Shown here one piece after another: positions 21,509 through 32,100 of a stretch of DNA of 64,000 nucleotides (the first letter of the stretch is position 1; every line of letters starts with the position of its first letter). Below the pieces are notes generated by a model. That model saw only the letters and a list, made by a program, of their open reading frames with translations, searched no databases and was not told where the DNA came from. The position numbers were made by a program, and so were the translations under genes. Source of the DNA: CAIWHR01 sp963726765 (lineage in GTDB: Bacteria > Pseudomonadota > Gammaproteobacteria > Burkholderiales > Casimicrobiaceae); assembly GCA_963726765.1 (NCBI GenBank), contig CAVSDH010000008.1, forward strand, positions 82,049-146,048. Direction: 5' to 3'.

Positions 21509-21982
21509 TCAGCCCGACGGTGGATTGCGGAGCATCCGGAAAATCGCCGACAGCGCAAATCCGCGGCTCTGCAGGAATCGCACCTGTCGCGCCTTGTCGC
21601 GATCGTTCGACGGGGGAGCGCCGAACTTCCGCAGCCAAAGCGCAACCATCGCATCGACATCGTCGACCTCGCTCGCGGCGAGCGCGTCCGAGGCGACATC
21701 GGCAGCGACTCCCTTTGCCTTCAGCGACGCAGAGATGGCGCGCCGGCTCATGGCGCCGCTCTTCTGCGCGACCAGCGCCGTCGCGAAACGGGCGTCCGAC
21801 AGATATCCCAGCGCCGCGAGCTCGTCGAGGAGTCCCTCCGCTTCGTCGCGTGCCGCGCCACCGGCAACGAGCTTGTTGCGCAGCTCCGCGCGCGAATATT
21901 CGCGGCGCGCGAGCAAGGCCACGGCGCGGGCTTTCAGCGACTTCGGTGGCCGCGCCGTTCCGGACGGGCGGCCCGCAGACAT
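21509..21982 (-). CDS. recX: Recombination regulatory protein RecX
   Basis: A 157-residue all-helical modulator that binds RecA filaments and limits their extension. It has three-helix repeats: LKARAVALLARREYSRAELRNKL at the start, LLDELAALGYLSDARFATAL in the middle and VRFLQSRGFALSAIFRML at the end. ATG 21982 lies 10 bases after the recA stop, so recA and recX are cotranscribed. The 139 bases before alaS contain no gene. Confidence 0.92.
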   Translation of the reverse strand: MSAGRPSGTARPPKSLKARAVALLARREYSRAELRNKLVAGGAARDEAEGLLDELAALGYLSDARFATALVAQKSGAMSRRAISASLKAKGVAADVASDALAASEVDDVDAMVALWLRKFGAPPSNDRDKARQVRFLQSRGFALSAIFRMLRNPPSG

Positions 21983-21992
21983 GGCCGTGCGG

Positions 21993-23048
<1,056 letters not shown>

Positions 23049-23195
23049 GTCAGTAGTCTCCGGAGTATCGCCCGGCGGCCTGACGGCCGGGAAGGCAGGC
23101 TTTACACGGGGGCATCATGGCATAGAACGATCGTTCGATGCAAGCCCCCGGATGGCCTAGGTGTGATGCAGGAACCGGCGTCCGGCGGGGCTGTG

Positions 23196-23708
23196 TCAGC
23201 GTTGACCGGCGCGCTCGATAAGGCCGGCCAGCGCCGCCGCCACGGTCACCTCCCGGACCGCAGCCCGGTCACCGGGAATCCGGCGGGAGACGGCATCCAC
23301 GCCCCCGCCACGGACGCCCCATGCGAGCCAGACGAGCCCCACCGGCTTCTCCGGCGTTCCTCCGCCCGGGCCCGCCACGCCTGTCACCGCCACCACGATG
23401 TCCGCACGACTTCGATCGAGCGCACCGGCGGCCATCTCGCGCACCGTCGGTTCGCTCACCGCTCCGTGCCCCGCGAGCGTTTCCGGGCGCACGCCCAGCA
23501 GTTCGACCTTGGCCTCGTTCGAATAGGTGACGAATCCGCGGTCGAACCAGCCCGAACTGCCCGCGACGTCGGTGATCGCACCTGCGACGAGGCCGCCCGT
23601 GCAGGACTCGGCTGTTGCGACGCGCCAGCCGCGCGCGGCGAGCGCGCGACCGAGGTTGTCGGCAAGATCAATCAACGTTTCCATCGCCTGCGCCCTCCGC
23701 ACGGTCAC
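23196..23708 (-). CDS. pncC: CinA-family nicotinamide-nucleotide amidohydrolase
   Basis: A 170-residue stand-alone CinA C-terminal domain, which deamidates NMN to nicotinate mononucleotide in NAD recycling. Diagnostic segments: ATAESCTGGLVAGAITDVAG (residues ~31-50), SNEAKVELLGV, and AVTGVAGPGGGTPEKPVGLV. The N-terminal molybdopterin-like domain of full CinA is absent, as in Escherichia PncC. ATG 23708; an internal ATG at METLIDLA is close behind. It is the last gene of the run that begins at the riboflavin genes and is 53 bases after the GNAT gene. Confidence 0.88.
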   Translation of the reverse strand: MTVRRAQAMETLIDLADNLGRALAARGWRVATAESCTGGLVAGAITDVAGSSGWFDRGFVTYSNEAKVELLGVRPETLAGHGAVSEPTVREMAAGALDRSRADIVVAVTGVAGPGGGTPEKPVGLVWLAWGVRGGGVDAVSRRIPGDRAAVREVTVAAALAGLIERAGQR

Positions 23709-23761
23709 CGCGATTCGAATCGGCAGCTATCGGGCGCCGGTTGCTCGCTCGCCTGCCACGT

Positions 23762-24538
23762 TCACTCGCACTGCCCAGGCGGGCCGCGATAGTGATAGGT
23801 GTAGATCGTCGCAAACCCGAACTTGCTGTAGATCGCGAGCGCCGGCGCGTTGTCCGCGCTCACCTGCAGATAGGCCGCGTTCGCGCCATGTTGCCACGCC
23901 CAGGAGAGCAGCGATGCGCAGGCGATCGTCGCATGGCCCTTGCCGCGCGCATTTTCCGCCGTGACCACGTCGTACACGCCGGCGAGCCCGCCCTCGACGG
24001 CGACCTGTGCCGTGCAGACGACGCGTCCACCCGCGCTGACCGCCACATACCGCTTGCCGAGCGGCGAATTCAGGAGGCGCTCGCGGTGGGCGTCGCGTTG
24101 CACCGCCGATGAACCCCGCAGCTCGCCGGTGGCCTCGACGAACGCCTCGACACCGAGAGCGGCAAGGTCGACGTCGTCGGGCACGTCGGGGACCGCAGGC
24201 GCCTGGTCGAGTACGACGGCCTGCACCAGCGTTTCCTCGAACGCCACGTAGCCACGCGCCGCGAGCACGGCCTCGAGGTCCGCCGGATGGTGGAATGGCG
24301 TCATCCGGAAGAGCGGCGCGAGACCGTGCTGCGCGTAGACCCGCTCGCAGTGCTCGATCTTGTGCGGGAGCGGCAGCGTCGAGCCGAAATGCGCGTTGAC
24401 GCTCCGCGCGCGCTTGGCCTTTCCCGGCGAAAGCCGCAGCAGCCATCCGTCGAAGAAGAGCTGCCGCTGCGTCTGCAGCGCATTGAGTCCGGCCTCCTCG
24501 ATGCGGCGCGGATCGACGGCCGGATCGGGAAGGGTCAT
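23762..24538 (-). CDS. GNAT family N-acetyltransferase
   Basis: A 258-residue acetyltransferase with its acetyl-CoA motif in the C-terminal half: GVYDVVTAENARGKGHATIA, then YLQVSADNAPALAIYSKFGF. The N-terminal half (EEAGLNALQTQRQLFFDGWL, LRLSPGKAKRARSVN) is the extension seen in a widespread group of proteobacterial GNATs. ATG 24538 overlaps the pgpA stop (ATGA). ATG 24556 is a slightly longer alternative. The substrate is unknown. Confidence 0.82.
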   Translation of the reverse strand: MTLPDPAVDPRRIEEAGLNALQTQRQLFFDGWLLRLSPGKAKRARSVNAHFGSTLPLPHKIEHCERVYAQHGLAPLFRMTPFHHPADLEAVLAARGYVAFEETLVQAVVLDQAPAVPDVPDDVDLAALGVEAFVEATGELRGSSAVQRDAHRERLLNSPLGKRYVAVSAGGRVVCTAQVAVEGGLAGVYDVVTAENARGKGHATIACASLLSWAWQHGANAAYLQVSADNAPALAIYSKFGFATIYTYHYRGPPGQCE

Positions 24539-25023
24539 CCGAACAGGCGTTGCCATATCGCTAACGCGAGCAGTGTGTATCCGGCAGCGAGCAGGTCGTC
24601 CAGCATCACACCGGCGCCGTTCTTCATCGCAGCGTCGAGCTGCCGGATCGGCGGCGGCTTGACGATGTCGAACACGCGGAACAGCAGGAACGCAAACGCC
24701 ACCTTGACGGCGTCGTCGCCGACGAAATACAGCACGAGCAGAAAGGCGACGACCTCGTCCCAGACGATCGCGCCATGATCCGGAGCGCCGAGATCGCGCC
24801 CCGTCACGCTCGACGCCCACACGCCGATCGAAAGCAAGACGACAATGGCCGCGAGGAACAGCGCGTCCGGCAGGTTTGCGCGCAGCGCCATCGCGATCGG
24901 AATGGCGACCAGCGTGCCGAAGGTCCCCGGCGCGGCCGGCGCGAGCCCCGCGCCAAAGCCGAGCGCGATGAAGTGCGCCGGATGGTTCAGCAGGAATCGA
25001 AGCGTCGGTGCCTTGGATGTCAC
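24535..25023 (-). CDS. pgpA: Phosphatidylglycerophosphatase A
   Basis: A 162-residue membrane phosphatase that converts phosphatidylglycerol phosphate to phosphatidylglycerol. Conserved PAAPGTFGTLVAIPI near residue 30, DHGAIVWDEVVAFLLVLYF near residue 85 and FRVFDIVKPPPIRQLDA near 120; three to four membrane helices. The GTG start at 25023 overlaps the thiL stop (GTGA), the common thiL-pgpA arrangement in beta- and gammaproteobacteria. Confidence 0.92.
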   Translation of the reverse strand: MTSKAPTLRFLLNHPAHFIALGFGAGLAPAAPGTFGTLVAIPIAMALRANLPDALFLAAIVVLLSIGVWASSVTGRDLGAPDHGAIVWDEVVAFLLVLYFVGDDAVKVAFAFLLFRVFDIVKPPPIRQLDAAMKNGAGVMLDDLLAAGYTLLALAIWQRLFG

Positions 25024-26001
25024 GTTGACGACGCCGCAAAGTGATCGTACGCGTGCGGCAGCGTCGACAGCGGCACACCGCGCTCGTCGGTTACGACAAG
25101 AATCGCCTTCTCCGCAATCGAGCCGATGCGCGTCAGCGGCAGCGACAGCTCCGTCGCGATTTCCGCAATGCGCGGCGCGGCGAGGGGCGGGGCAGTGAAC
25201 AGAAGCTCGTAGTCGTCGCCGCCGGCAAGCAGGCAGCCGAGCGCAAGCGCGCGCTCCGCGCCACCGAGCTTGGCCGCGAGCGCGCTCGAACGCGGCACCG
25301 CGGCGAGCTCGACCGCCGCGCCGACCTTCGATCGCTCGAGGATGTGCGCGAGATCTCCGGTCAGTCCGTCTGAAACGTCGATGGCGGCTGACGCGAGTCC
25401 GCGCAACGCGATGCCGAGCGAAACCCGCGGCTGCGGCAGCTCGAGTCGCGCGCGTGCCGCGTCGAGCGCGCCGTCGTCGAGCGTCGTACGGCCGCCGAGG
25501 GCCGCGACCGCAAGCGCGGCATCGCCGAGGGCCCCGGAAACGTAGATGTCGTCGCCGGGTCGCGCGCCGTCGCGCCGCAGCGACTCGCCCATGGGGACTT
25601 CCCCGAGGATCGTCACGCACAGGTTGCGCGGCCCGCGCGTCGTGTCGCCGCCGACGAGGTCGACGCCATGCGCGTCAGCGAGCACGTAGAAGCCGCGCGC
25701 GAACGCCGCAATCCATTCCGGATCGTTGTCCGGCAATGCACCGGCGAGTAACGCCCAACGCGGCGTCGGCGCCCATTGCGGCCAGGTCGGAAAGATTCAC
25801 GGCAAGCGTCTTGTGCCCGAGCCGTGCGGGGTCCGTGCCACCGAAAAAGTGTCGGCCCTCGACCAGCATGTCGACAGACACCGCGATCTCGCAGCCTGGC
25901 GCCGGAACGAGTAGCGCCGCGTCGTCGCCAACGCCGAGCGCGACCGACTTCGATCGCGGCGGACGCGAAAAGAAACGCTCGATCAACTCGAATTCGTTCA
26001 C
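25020..26001 (-). pseudogene. thiL: Thiamine-monophosphate kinase, one frameshift
   Basis: Phosphorylates thiamine monophosphate to the coenzyme form; about 326 residues if one base is removed. The N-terminal frame gives NEFELIERFFSRPP, GVGDDAALLVP, SVDMLVEGRHFF and KTLAVNLSDLAAMGA. Dropping one G near 25763 continues into PRWALLAGALPDNDPEW and the second frame with LVGGDTTRGP, SDGLTGDLAHI and LLAGGDDYELLF. GTG start at 26001. Because this is a core cofactor gene, a sequencing indel is more likely than loss. Confidence 0.9.
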
Positions 26002-26054
26002 GCCTCGATTGTAGAGGCTATCGCGCCGGATTGCGGGTGCGGAATGTCGGTTCG

Positions 26055-27089
26055 TCACCTGCGCGCATCGCCGATCTCGCGCTGCCATCTCGCGAGCAGC
26101 CGTTTCTTCTCGGCAGGCGCGCCGAATCTCGCCGGGTCGACGTCGACGACGCGGGCGCTTGCGTAGCGCGCCGCCTCCGGCCGGACCTGCGCCTCCCGGT
26201 TCGCCGGCAGGATGAGATTGCGGGTGCGGTTGGCGAGCTCCTGCGCATTGCGGCCGAGCGCCCAGTCGTAGAAAACGCGCGCGTCGCCGGGATTCGGCCC
26301 GCCGGCGACGATGGCCATGCCGCCGAGCGCATCGCCCGTGCCTTCGCACGGAACCGCCACCTCCACCGGAAAGCCCGCGAGCTGCTGGTTGACGAATTCG
26401 TGCGCGAAGCTGATGCCGACACCCACTTCGCCCTGCGCGACCGAAGGTCCCTGCGCCGTTCCGGATTGCGTATAGCGGATCACGTTGGAATCGAGGCGCT
26501 GGAGATATTCGAACGCGCGGTCTTCGCCATAGAGGGCGACAAGCGTCGCGAGGATCGTGTAGCCCGTACCACTCGTCACCGGATTGGCGAGCTCGATCTC
26601 CTTCCTGTAATCCGGCTTGACGAGATCGGCCCAGCAGCGCGGCGCGACCACCTTGCGCTTCGCGAGGAGTTCCGGATTGGTACCGAAACCGAGCACGATC
26701 CGGTAGATCGCGACGGCGCGGTCTCCGGTCTCGCTCGCCTGTCGTTGCGCCCACGGATGGAGTTCCGCGAGCTTCGGCGAGCGATACGGTGCGAACAGAC
26801 CTTCGGCGGCGCCCTGCAGGAACGCGTCGAACGTGCCGCCGTACCAGAGGTCGGCTTTCGGGTTGTCGCGTTCCGCACGCAGCTGCGCGTAGACCTCGCC
26901 GGTGGCCTTGCGCGTCATCGCGACGGCAATGCCCGATTCGCGCGTGAAGGTTTGCGCGGCGAGCTCGCACGCGTCCTGGTCGTGCGTGCAGTAGACGACG
27001 AGCGGCCCGGCCATCACGCAGCCAGACCCCGCTGCCAGAGCGATCGCGAAAAGCGCTGCGCCTGAAAACCGCCCTGCCCCGCGTTGCAT
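26055..27089 (-). CDS. ABC transporter substrate-binding protein (iron/phosphonate-like, FutA/FbpA class)
   Basis: A 344-residue periplasmic binding protein, signal peptide GAALFAIALAAGSGCVMA, possibly a lipoprotein-like GSGC box. The mature part begins PLVVYCTHDQDACELAAQTF and contains KADLWYGGTFDAFLQGAAEG and GGMAIVAGGPNPGDARVFYD, matching the class that binds ferric iron, 2-aminoethylphosphonate or thiamine. ATG 27089 overlaps the nusB stop (TGATG). It is flanked by nusB and thiL but has no permease or ATPase nearby. Placement before thiL makes thiamine or a precursor an attractive but unproven ligand. Confidence 0.8.
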   Translation of the reverse strand: MQRGAGRFSGAALFAIALAAGSGCVMAGPLVVYCTHDQDACELAAQTFTRESGIAVAMTRKATGEVYAQLRAERDNPKADLWYGGTFDAFLQGAAEGLFAPYRSPKLAELHPWAQRQASETGDRAVAIYRIVLGFGTNPELLAKRKVVAPRCWADLVKPDYRKEIELANPVTSGTGYTILATLVALYGEDRAFEYLQRLDSNVIRYTQSGTAQGPSVAQGEVGVGISFAHEFVNQQLAGFPVEVAVPCEGTGDALGGMAIVAGGPNPGDARVFYDWALGRNAQELANRTRNLILPANREAQVRPEAARYASARVVDVDPARFGAPAEKKRLLARWQREIGDARR

Positions 27090-27544
27090 CAGAGCGCGCC
27101 GGCAGCCCGCTCCGCGGCCAGCGCGCGAATCTCGTCGGCGCGCACGTCGGCGGCGACCTTGTCCAGCACGCCGTTGACGAACTTGTGGCCGTCGGTACCA
27201 CCGTAGGACTTCGCGAGCTCGACCGCCTCGTTGATCACGACCCGGTACGGAATTTCCGGCCGGTGCCGCAATTCCCAGGTGCCGATGACGAGGATTGCGC
27301 GCTCGATGGGCGAGAGCCCTGCCGCCGCGCGGTCGAGCCAGGGCGACATGCAATCGATCAGCGCGCCTTCGTCCGTGGTGACGCCCGTCCACAGCAGGTC
27401 GAAGTACGCGCGGTCGGCCAGCGCGAAGCCTCCCGCATCGGCGAGCTGGGCGCGGATCGCGGGAAAGGCGTTCCCCGACAGCTGCCTCTGGTAGAGGCCC
27501 TGCAGCGCGAACTCGCGGGAGCGGCGACGCGGGTTGGCCCTCAT
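27089..27544 (-). CDS. nusB: Transcription antitermination factor NusB
   Basis: A 151-residue all-helical RNA-binding protein that joins NusE at boxA to suppress termination in rRNA operons. Typical N-terminus RRRSREFALQGLYQRQLSG, the middle SPIERAILVIGTWELRHRP, and the C-terminal helix YRVVINEAVELAKSYGGTDG followed by KFVNGVLDKVA. ATG 27544 lies 18 bases after the ribH stop. The ribH-nusB pairing is the standard proteobacterial arrangement. Confidence 0.95.
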   Translation of the reverse strand: MRANPRRRSREFALQGLYQRQLSGNAFPAIRAQLADAGGFALADRAYFDLLWTGVTTDEGALIDCMSPWLDRAAAGLSPIERAILVIGTWELRHRPEIPYRVVINEAVELAKSYGGTDGHKFVNGVLDKVAADVRADEIRALAAERAAGAL

Positions 27545-27562
27545 CGCCGTACCAGGCGTCGG

Positions 27563-28031
27563 CTACAGATCATCGATCGCATCCAGCAGGTTCGCGAGCT
27601 CCAGCGACGCCTGCGCCGCCTCGAACCCCTTCGTGTCGGCGCGCGCCTGCGCCTGCTCTTCGGTATCGGTCGTCAGGATGCCGTTGCCGATCGGAATGCC
27701 GAACTCGAGCTGCACGCCCGCAACGCCCGCCGCCGACTCGTTGGCGACGATCTCGAAGTGGTAGGTGTCCCCGCGGACGACTGCGCCGAGCGCGACCAGC
27801 GCGTCGAAATCTCCGGCCTGCGCGAGCCGCTGCAGCGCGAGCGGCGTTTCGAGGGCTCCGGGCACGGTGACGACGACGACGTCGCGCTCCGCGACGCCGG
27901 CCTCCCTCAGCGCGCGCATCGCCCCGGCCAGCAGCTGCGTCGCCGATCGGACGGTTGAAGCGCGACACGACGACGCCTACCCGGCGCCCGTCGCCGGACG
28001 GGTTCGAAGGGATCCGCGTCACGTCGGACAT
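27563..28031 (-). pseudogene. ribH: 6,7-dimethyl-8-ribityllumazine synthase, one frameshift
   Basis: Makes the riboflavin precursor lumazine from ribitylaminouracil and dihydroxybutanone phosphate; about 155 residues after correction. The N-terminal frame has VGVVVSRFNRPIGD. Removing one base near 27938 gives QLLAGAMRALREAGV, then VVTVPGALETPLALQRLA and ALGAVVRGDTYHFEIVANES with the catalytic His. The segment GIPIGNGILTTDTEEQA is complete. ATG 28031, five bases after ribBA. Only a single base separates this from an intact essential gene. Confidence 0.92.
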
Positions 28032-28036
28032 GGGAG

Positions 28037-29147
28037 CTACGGCGCCTGCCGCTGCGCCGGCTGCTCGACGTAACCCGTCACCTCGAGGTCGAAGCCGGTC
28101 ATGCTGGGCATCTTGCGCGGCTTCGCCATCAGCCGCATCCGGCCGACGTTGAGATCGCGCAGGATCTGGGCGCCGATCCCGTAATTGCGAAGGTCGATCT
28201 TCGGCGAGATCGGAGGTTCGGCCGAGATGGCGCGGCGCCGGAGCTCCTGTGCGCTTTCCGGCCGGTGCAGCAGCACGACGACACCGCGCCCGGCCTCGGC
28301 AATGGCGGCAAGCGCCGCCTGGATGGTCCACGAATGCGACGTGCTGCCGGTGTCGAGAAGATCCATGACCGACAGCGGCTCGTGCACGCGCACGAGCGTT
28401 TCGGTGTCGGGCGAGAGCGGCCCGCGCACGAGCGCGAGGTGCGTCGCGTCGGTCAGCTTGTCGCGGTAGACGACGAGCCTGAACGCACCGTGGTCGGTCG
28501 TCAGCGGACGCTCGGCGATCCGCTCGACAAGCCGCTCCGTGCGGCTGCGGTAGATGGATGAGATCCGCGATCGTGCCGATCCGAGGCCGTGCGGCTGCGC
28601 GAACGGACGAGGTCCGGGCAGGCGCGCCATCGTGCCGTCGTCCTTCATGATTTCGCAGATCACGCGGCCGACGGATCGAGACCGGCGAGGCGCGCGAGGT
28701 CGCATCCGGCCTCGGTGTGCCCGGCGCGCGCCAGCACGCCGCCCGCTTGCGCCATGACCGGAAAGATATGCCCCGGCTGCACCAGATCGTCGGGACTCGC
28801 TTCCGGTGCATGGCCGCCATGACCGTGCGCGCGCGGTCGCGCGGCGGAGATGCCTGTCGTCACGCCTTCGGCCGCCTCGATGGAGTACCGTGAAATTGGT
28901 GCCGTGCGACGCACGGTTGGCGGCGACCATCAGCGGCAGGCCGCAGCTGCCGGCAGCGCTCCTCGGTCAGCGTCAGCAGATCAGTCCGCGCGCGTGCCGC
29001 GCCAGGAAGTTGATGGCTTCGGGCGTGACGCACTCGGCGGCGATCACGAGGTCGCCCTCGTCTTCGCGATCCTCCTCGTCGACGAGAACGACCATGCGGC
29101 CGGCCTTGAGGTCGGCGATGATTTCGGTCGTCGTGCTGAGCGTCATG
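28037..29147 (-). pseudogene. RibBA-type dihydroxybutanone phosphate synthase with degenerate GTP cyclohydrolase II domain, multiply frameshifted
   Basis: The N-terminal domain is DHBP synthase (RibB): MTLSTTTEIIADLKAGRMVV, VDEEDREDEGDLVIAAECVT, ASHGTNFTV, IEAAEGVTTGIS, GHIFPVMAQAGGVLARAGHT. These pieces lie in three frames between 28640 and 29147, with about six single-base shifts. The C-terminal ~200 residues (28037-28640) are one clean frame resembling GTP cyclohydrolase II (FRLVVYRDKLTDATHLALVR, AIAEAGRGVVVLLHR) but lack the zinc cysteines of the active enzyme. That matches RibBA proteins in Burkholderiales whose cyclohydrolase part is inactive. ATG 29147. Start of the rib-nusB-thiL-pgpA run. 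Confidence 0.85.
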
Positions 29148-29178
29148 GTCGCGGATGCCGGGCGGCAAAGATGTCATT

Positions 29179-32100
29179 TTACCTCGCGGCCCGCCGTCCC
29201 CGGTGTCGCGCCGCGACCTCGACGGCGAGCACGGACGCCACGGACACGCTTCGCCGCACGCGGAACCACGCCGCGTAGAGCGCGGGCAGGAAGACGAGGG
29301 TCAGGACGGTCGCGACGAGAATGCCGCCCATCATCGCCACCGCCATCGGCCCGAAGAAGGCGCTGCGCACGAGCGGGATCATCCCCAGCACCGCCGCCGC
29401 GGCCGTCAGCACGATCGGCCTGAACCGGCGCGTGGTCGCTCCGACGATCGCTTCCCAGGTCGCATGCCCCGCCGCGATGTCCTGCTCGATCTGGTCGACG
29501 AGGATGATCGAGTTGCGCATGATGATTCCGGACAGCGCGATCGTTCCCAGCATGGCGACGAAGCCGAACGGCAACCCGAACACGAGGAGCCCTGCCGTCA
29601 CGCCGATCAGCCCCAGCGGCGCCGTCAGCAGCACCATCAGCGTGCGCGAGAAGCTCCTGAGCTGGATCACCAGCAGCGTCACGATGGTGAGCAGCATCAG
29701 CGGTACACCCGCGACGATCGACGTCTGGCCGCGCGCGGAGTCCTCGATGGCGCCGCCGATCTCGATCCGGTAGCCCAGCGGGAGCGCGTCGCGCAGCGCG
29801 CGGAGCCGCGGATCGATCCGCCGGGTGACATCCGGCCCCTGCGCGTCGCCCAGCACGTCGCCGCGCACGGTGACCGTCGGCAGCCGGTCGCGCCGCCAGA
29901 TGATGCCGTCCTCCTGCTCGTAGCGGATGTCCGCGATCTGCGTGATCGACACCGCCTTGCCATTGCGCGACGGAAGCGCGAGATCCTTGAGGAACGACAG
30001 CTTCGCACGCTCGGCGGGCGCACCGCGCAGGAGCACCTCGATCTGCTTGTCTCGCTCGCGCACGTAGGTCACCGACAGACCGGACACCGAATTGTTGAGG
30101 AACGCGGCGAGGTCCTGCGAGGAGAATCCCAGCACCCGCGCCTTGTTCTGGTCGACCACGAGTCGAATCACCTTGGTCGGCTCGTCGGAGTCGAACTGCG
30201 CGTTCGCGACCTCGGGATCGGCACGCACGATCGCCATCACCTGCTGCGCGATGGCCCGCACGCGCGCGAGGTCCTCGCCGGACACGCGGAACTGGACGGG
30301 AAAACCGACCGGCGGGCCGTTTTCCAGCCGCGACACGCGGCCGCGCAGCGAAGGAAAATCGTCGTTGAAGAGCTGCACCAGCAAGGCGCGCAATCGCTCG
30401 CGCTCCTGAACGCTCTTCGCCACTACCACGAACTGGGCAAAGTTGGAGTTCTGCAGCTGCTGATCGAGTGGCAGGTAGAAGCGAGGACTGCCGACGCCGA
30501 CATACGCGACATAGTTCTCGATGCCGGCCTCGTTGTCGAGAATCGCTTCCATTTTCCTCGCCTCGGACAGCGTCGCCGCAAACGAGCTTCCCTCGGGGAG
30601 TCGGAGGTCGACGATCAATTCGGGTCGCGACGACGACGGAAAGAACTGCTGCGGGACGAAGCGGAACGCGAACATTGCCGCCGCGAACACCGCGAGCGTG
30701 GCGCCGATGACGATGTACCGGTGGGTCACGCTCCAGTCGACGAGCGCCCGGAAGCGCCGGTAGAACGGCGTGGCATAGACGTGGTCGCCGCCATCGTGCG
30801 CCGGAAGATGCGGCGCGGGCTCCGGCAGACCACGCAGCCTCGCCAGCAGCCTCGCCGCAAGCGAGGCCCGGCGCGGCCGGGTGAAATCGGGCAGCATCCG
30901 GTAGCCGAGGTAGGGAATCGCGATCACCGCAACGAACCAGGACGCGACGAGCGCAATCGCCGACACTTCGAACAGCGATCGCGTGTACTCGCCGGTGCCG
31001 CTCTTCGCCGTGGCGATCGGCAGAAAACCGGCGACCGTCACCAGCGTGCCGGTCAGCATCGGGAACGCGGTGCTCGAGTAGGCGAAGCTCGCGGCACGAA
31101 AGCGGTCGAAGCCCTGCTCCAGCTTGATCGCCATCATCTCGACGGCAATGATCGCGTCGTCGACGAGGAGCCCGAGCGAGAGGATCAGCGCGCCGAGGGA
31201 GATCTTGTGGAGTCCGATGTCGAAGATGTTCATGAAGACGAACGTCATCGCGAGCACCAGCGGAATCGAAACGGCGACCACGAGCCCCGTGCGCAGACCC
31301 AGACTGACGAGGGACACCGCGAGCACGATGGCAACGGCTTCGGCGAGCGCGCGCAGAAATTCGCGCACGGAGCGCGCGACTGCCCGCGGCATGCTGGCGA
31401 CGTGCCCGATCGCCACGCCGGCCGGCAGCGCGGCCTCGACCTTCGCGAGCCTGGCGTCGAGCGCGTTGCCGAGATCGATGACGTCGCCGCCCTTGACCAT
31501 CGTGACCCCGATGCCGAGCGCCTCGCGGCCGTGCCAGCGCATCTTCTGCTGCGGCGGATCGACGTAGCCGCGCGAAACTTCCGCGATGTCGCCGAGGCGG
31601 AACACGCGGTTGTTCGCGCGGATCGAGATGTCGCGCACCGCCTCCAGCGAATCGAACGCGCCGGTGGGGCGGAGATAGATGCGGTCGGTGGCGGTCTCGA
31701 ACGCGCCGGCGGCGGCGATCGCATTCTGCGCAGCGAGCGTCTGCACGATCTGCGCGGGCTCCACGCCCAGCAGCGCCAGCCGCGCGTTCGACATCTCGAC
31801 GTAGATCTTCTCTTCCTGCTCGCCGATGAAGTCGACCTTGGCCACTCCGGGAACGCGCAGCAGCTCGGCGCGGACGCGGTCCCCGAATTCCTTGAGATCA
31901 CGGTAGCCGAAGCCGTCGCCGGTGATCGCGTAGATATTGGTGTAGGTGTCGCCGAACTCGTCGTTGAAGTACGGTCCCTGGATGCCGGCAGGCAGCGTGT
32001 TTCGGATATCGCCGATCTTCTTGCGGACCTGGTACTGCAGGTCGGGAATCGCCGCGGACGGCAGCGAATCCTTGAACGACACGAAGACGAGCGATTCGCC

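Noticed and set aside
29148..29178. FMN riboswitch before ribBA
   Set aside because: Only 31 bases separate the RND stop from the ribBA start, far too little for the aptamer; no conserved FMN-element sequence is present.
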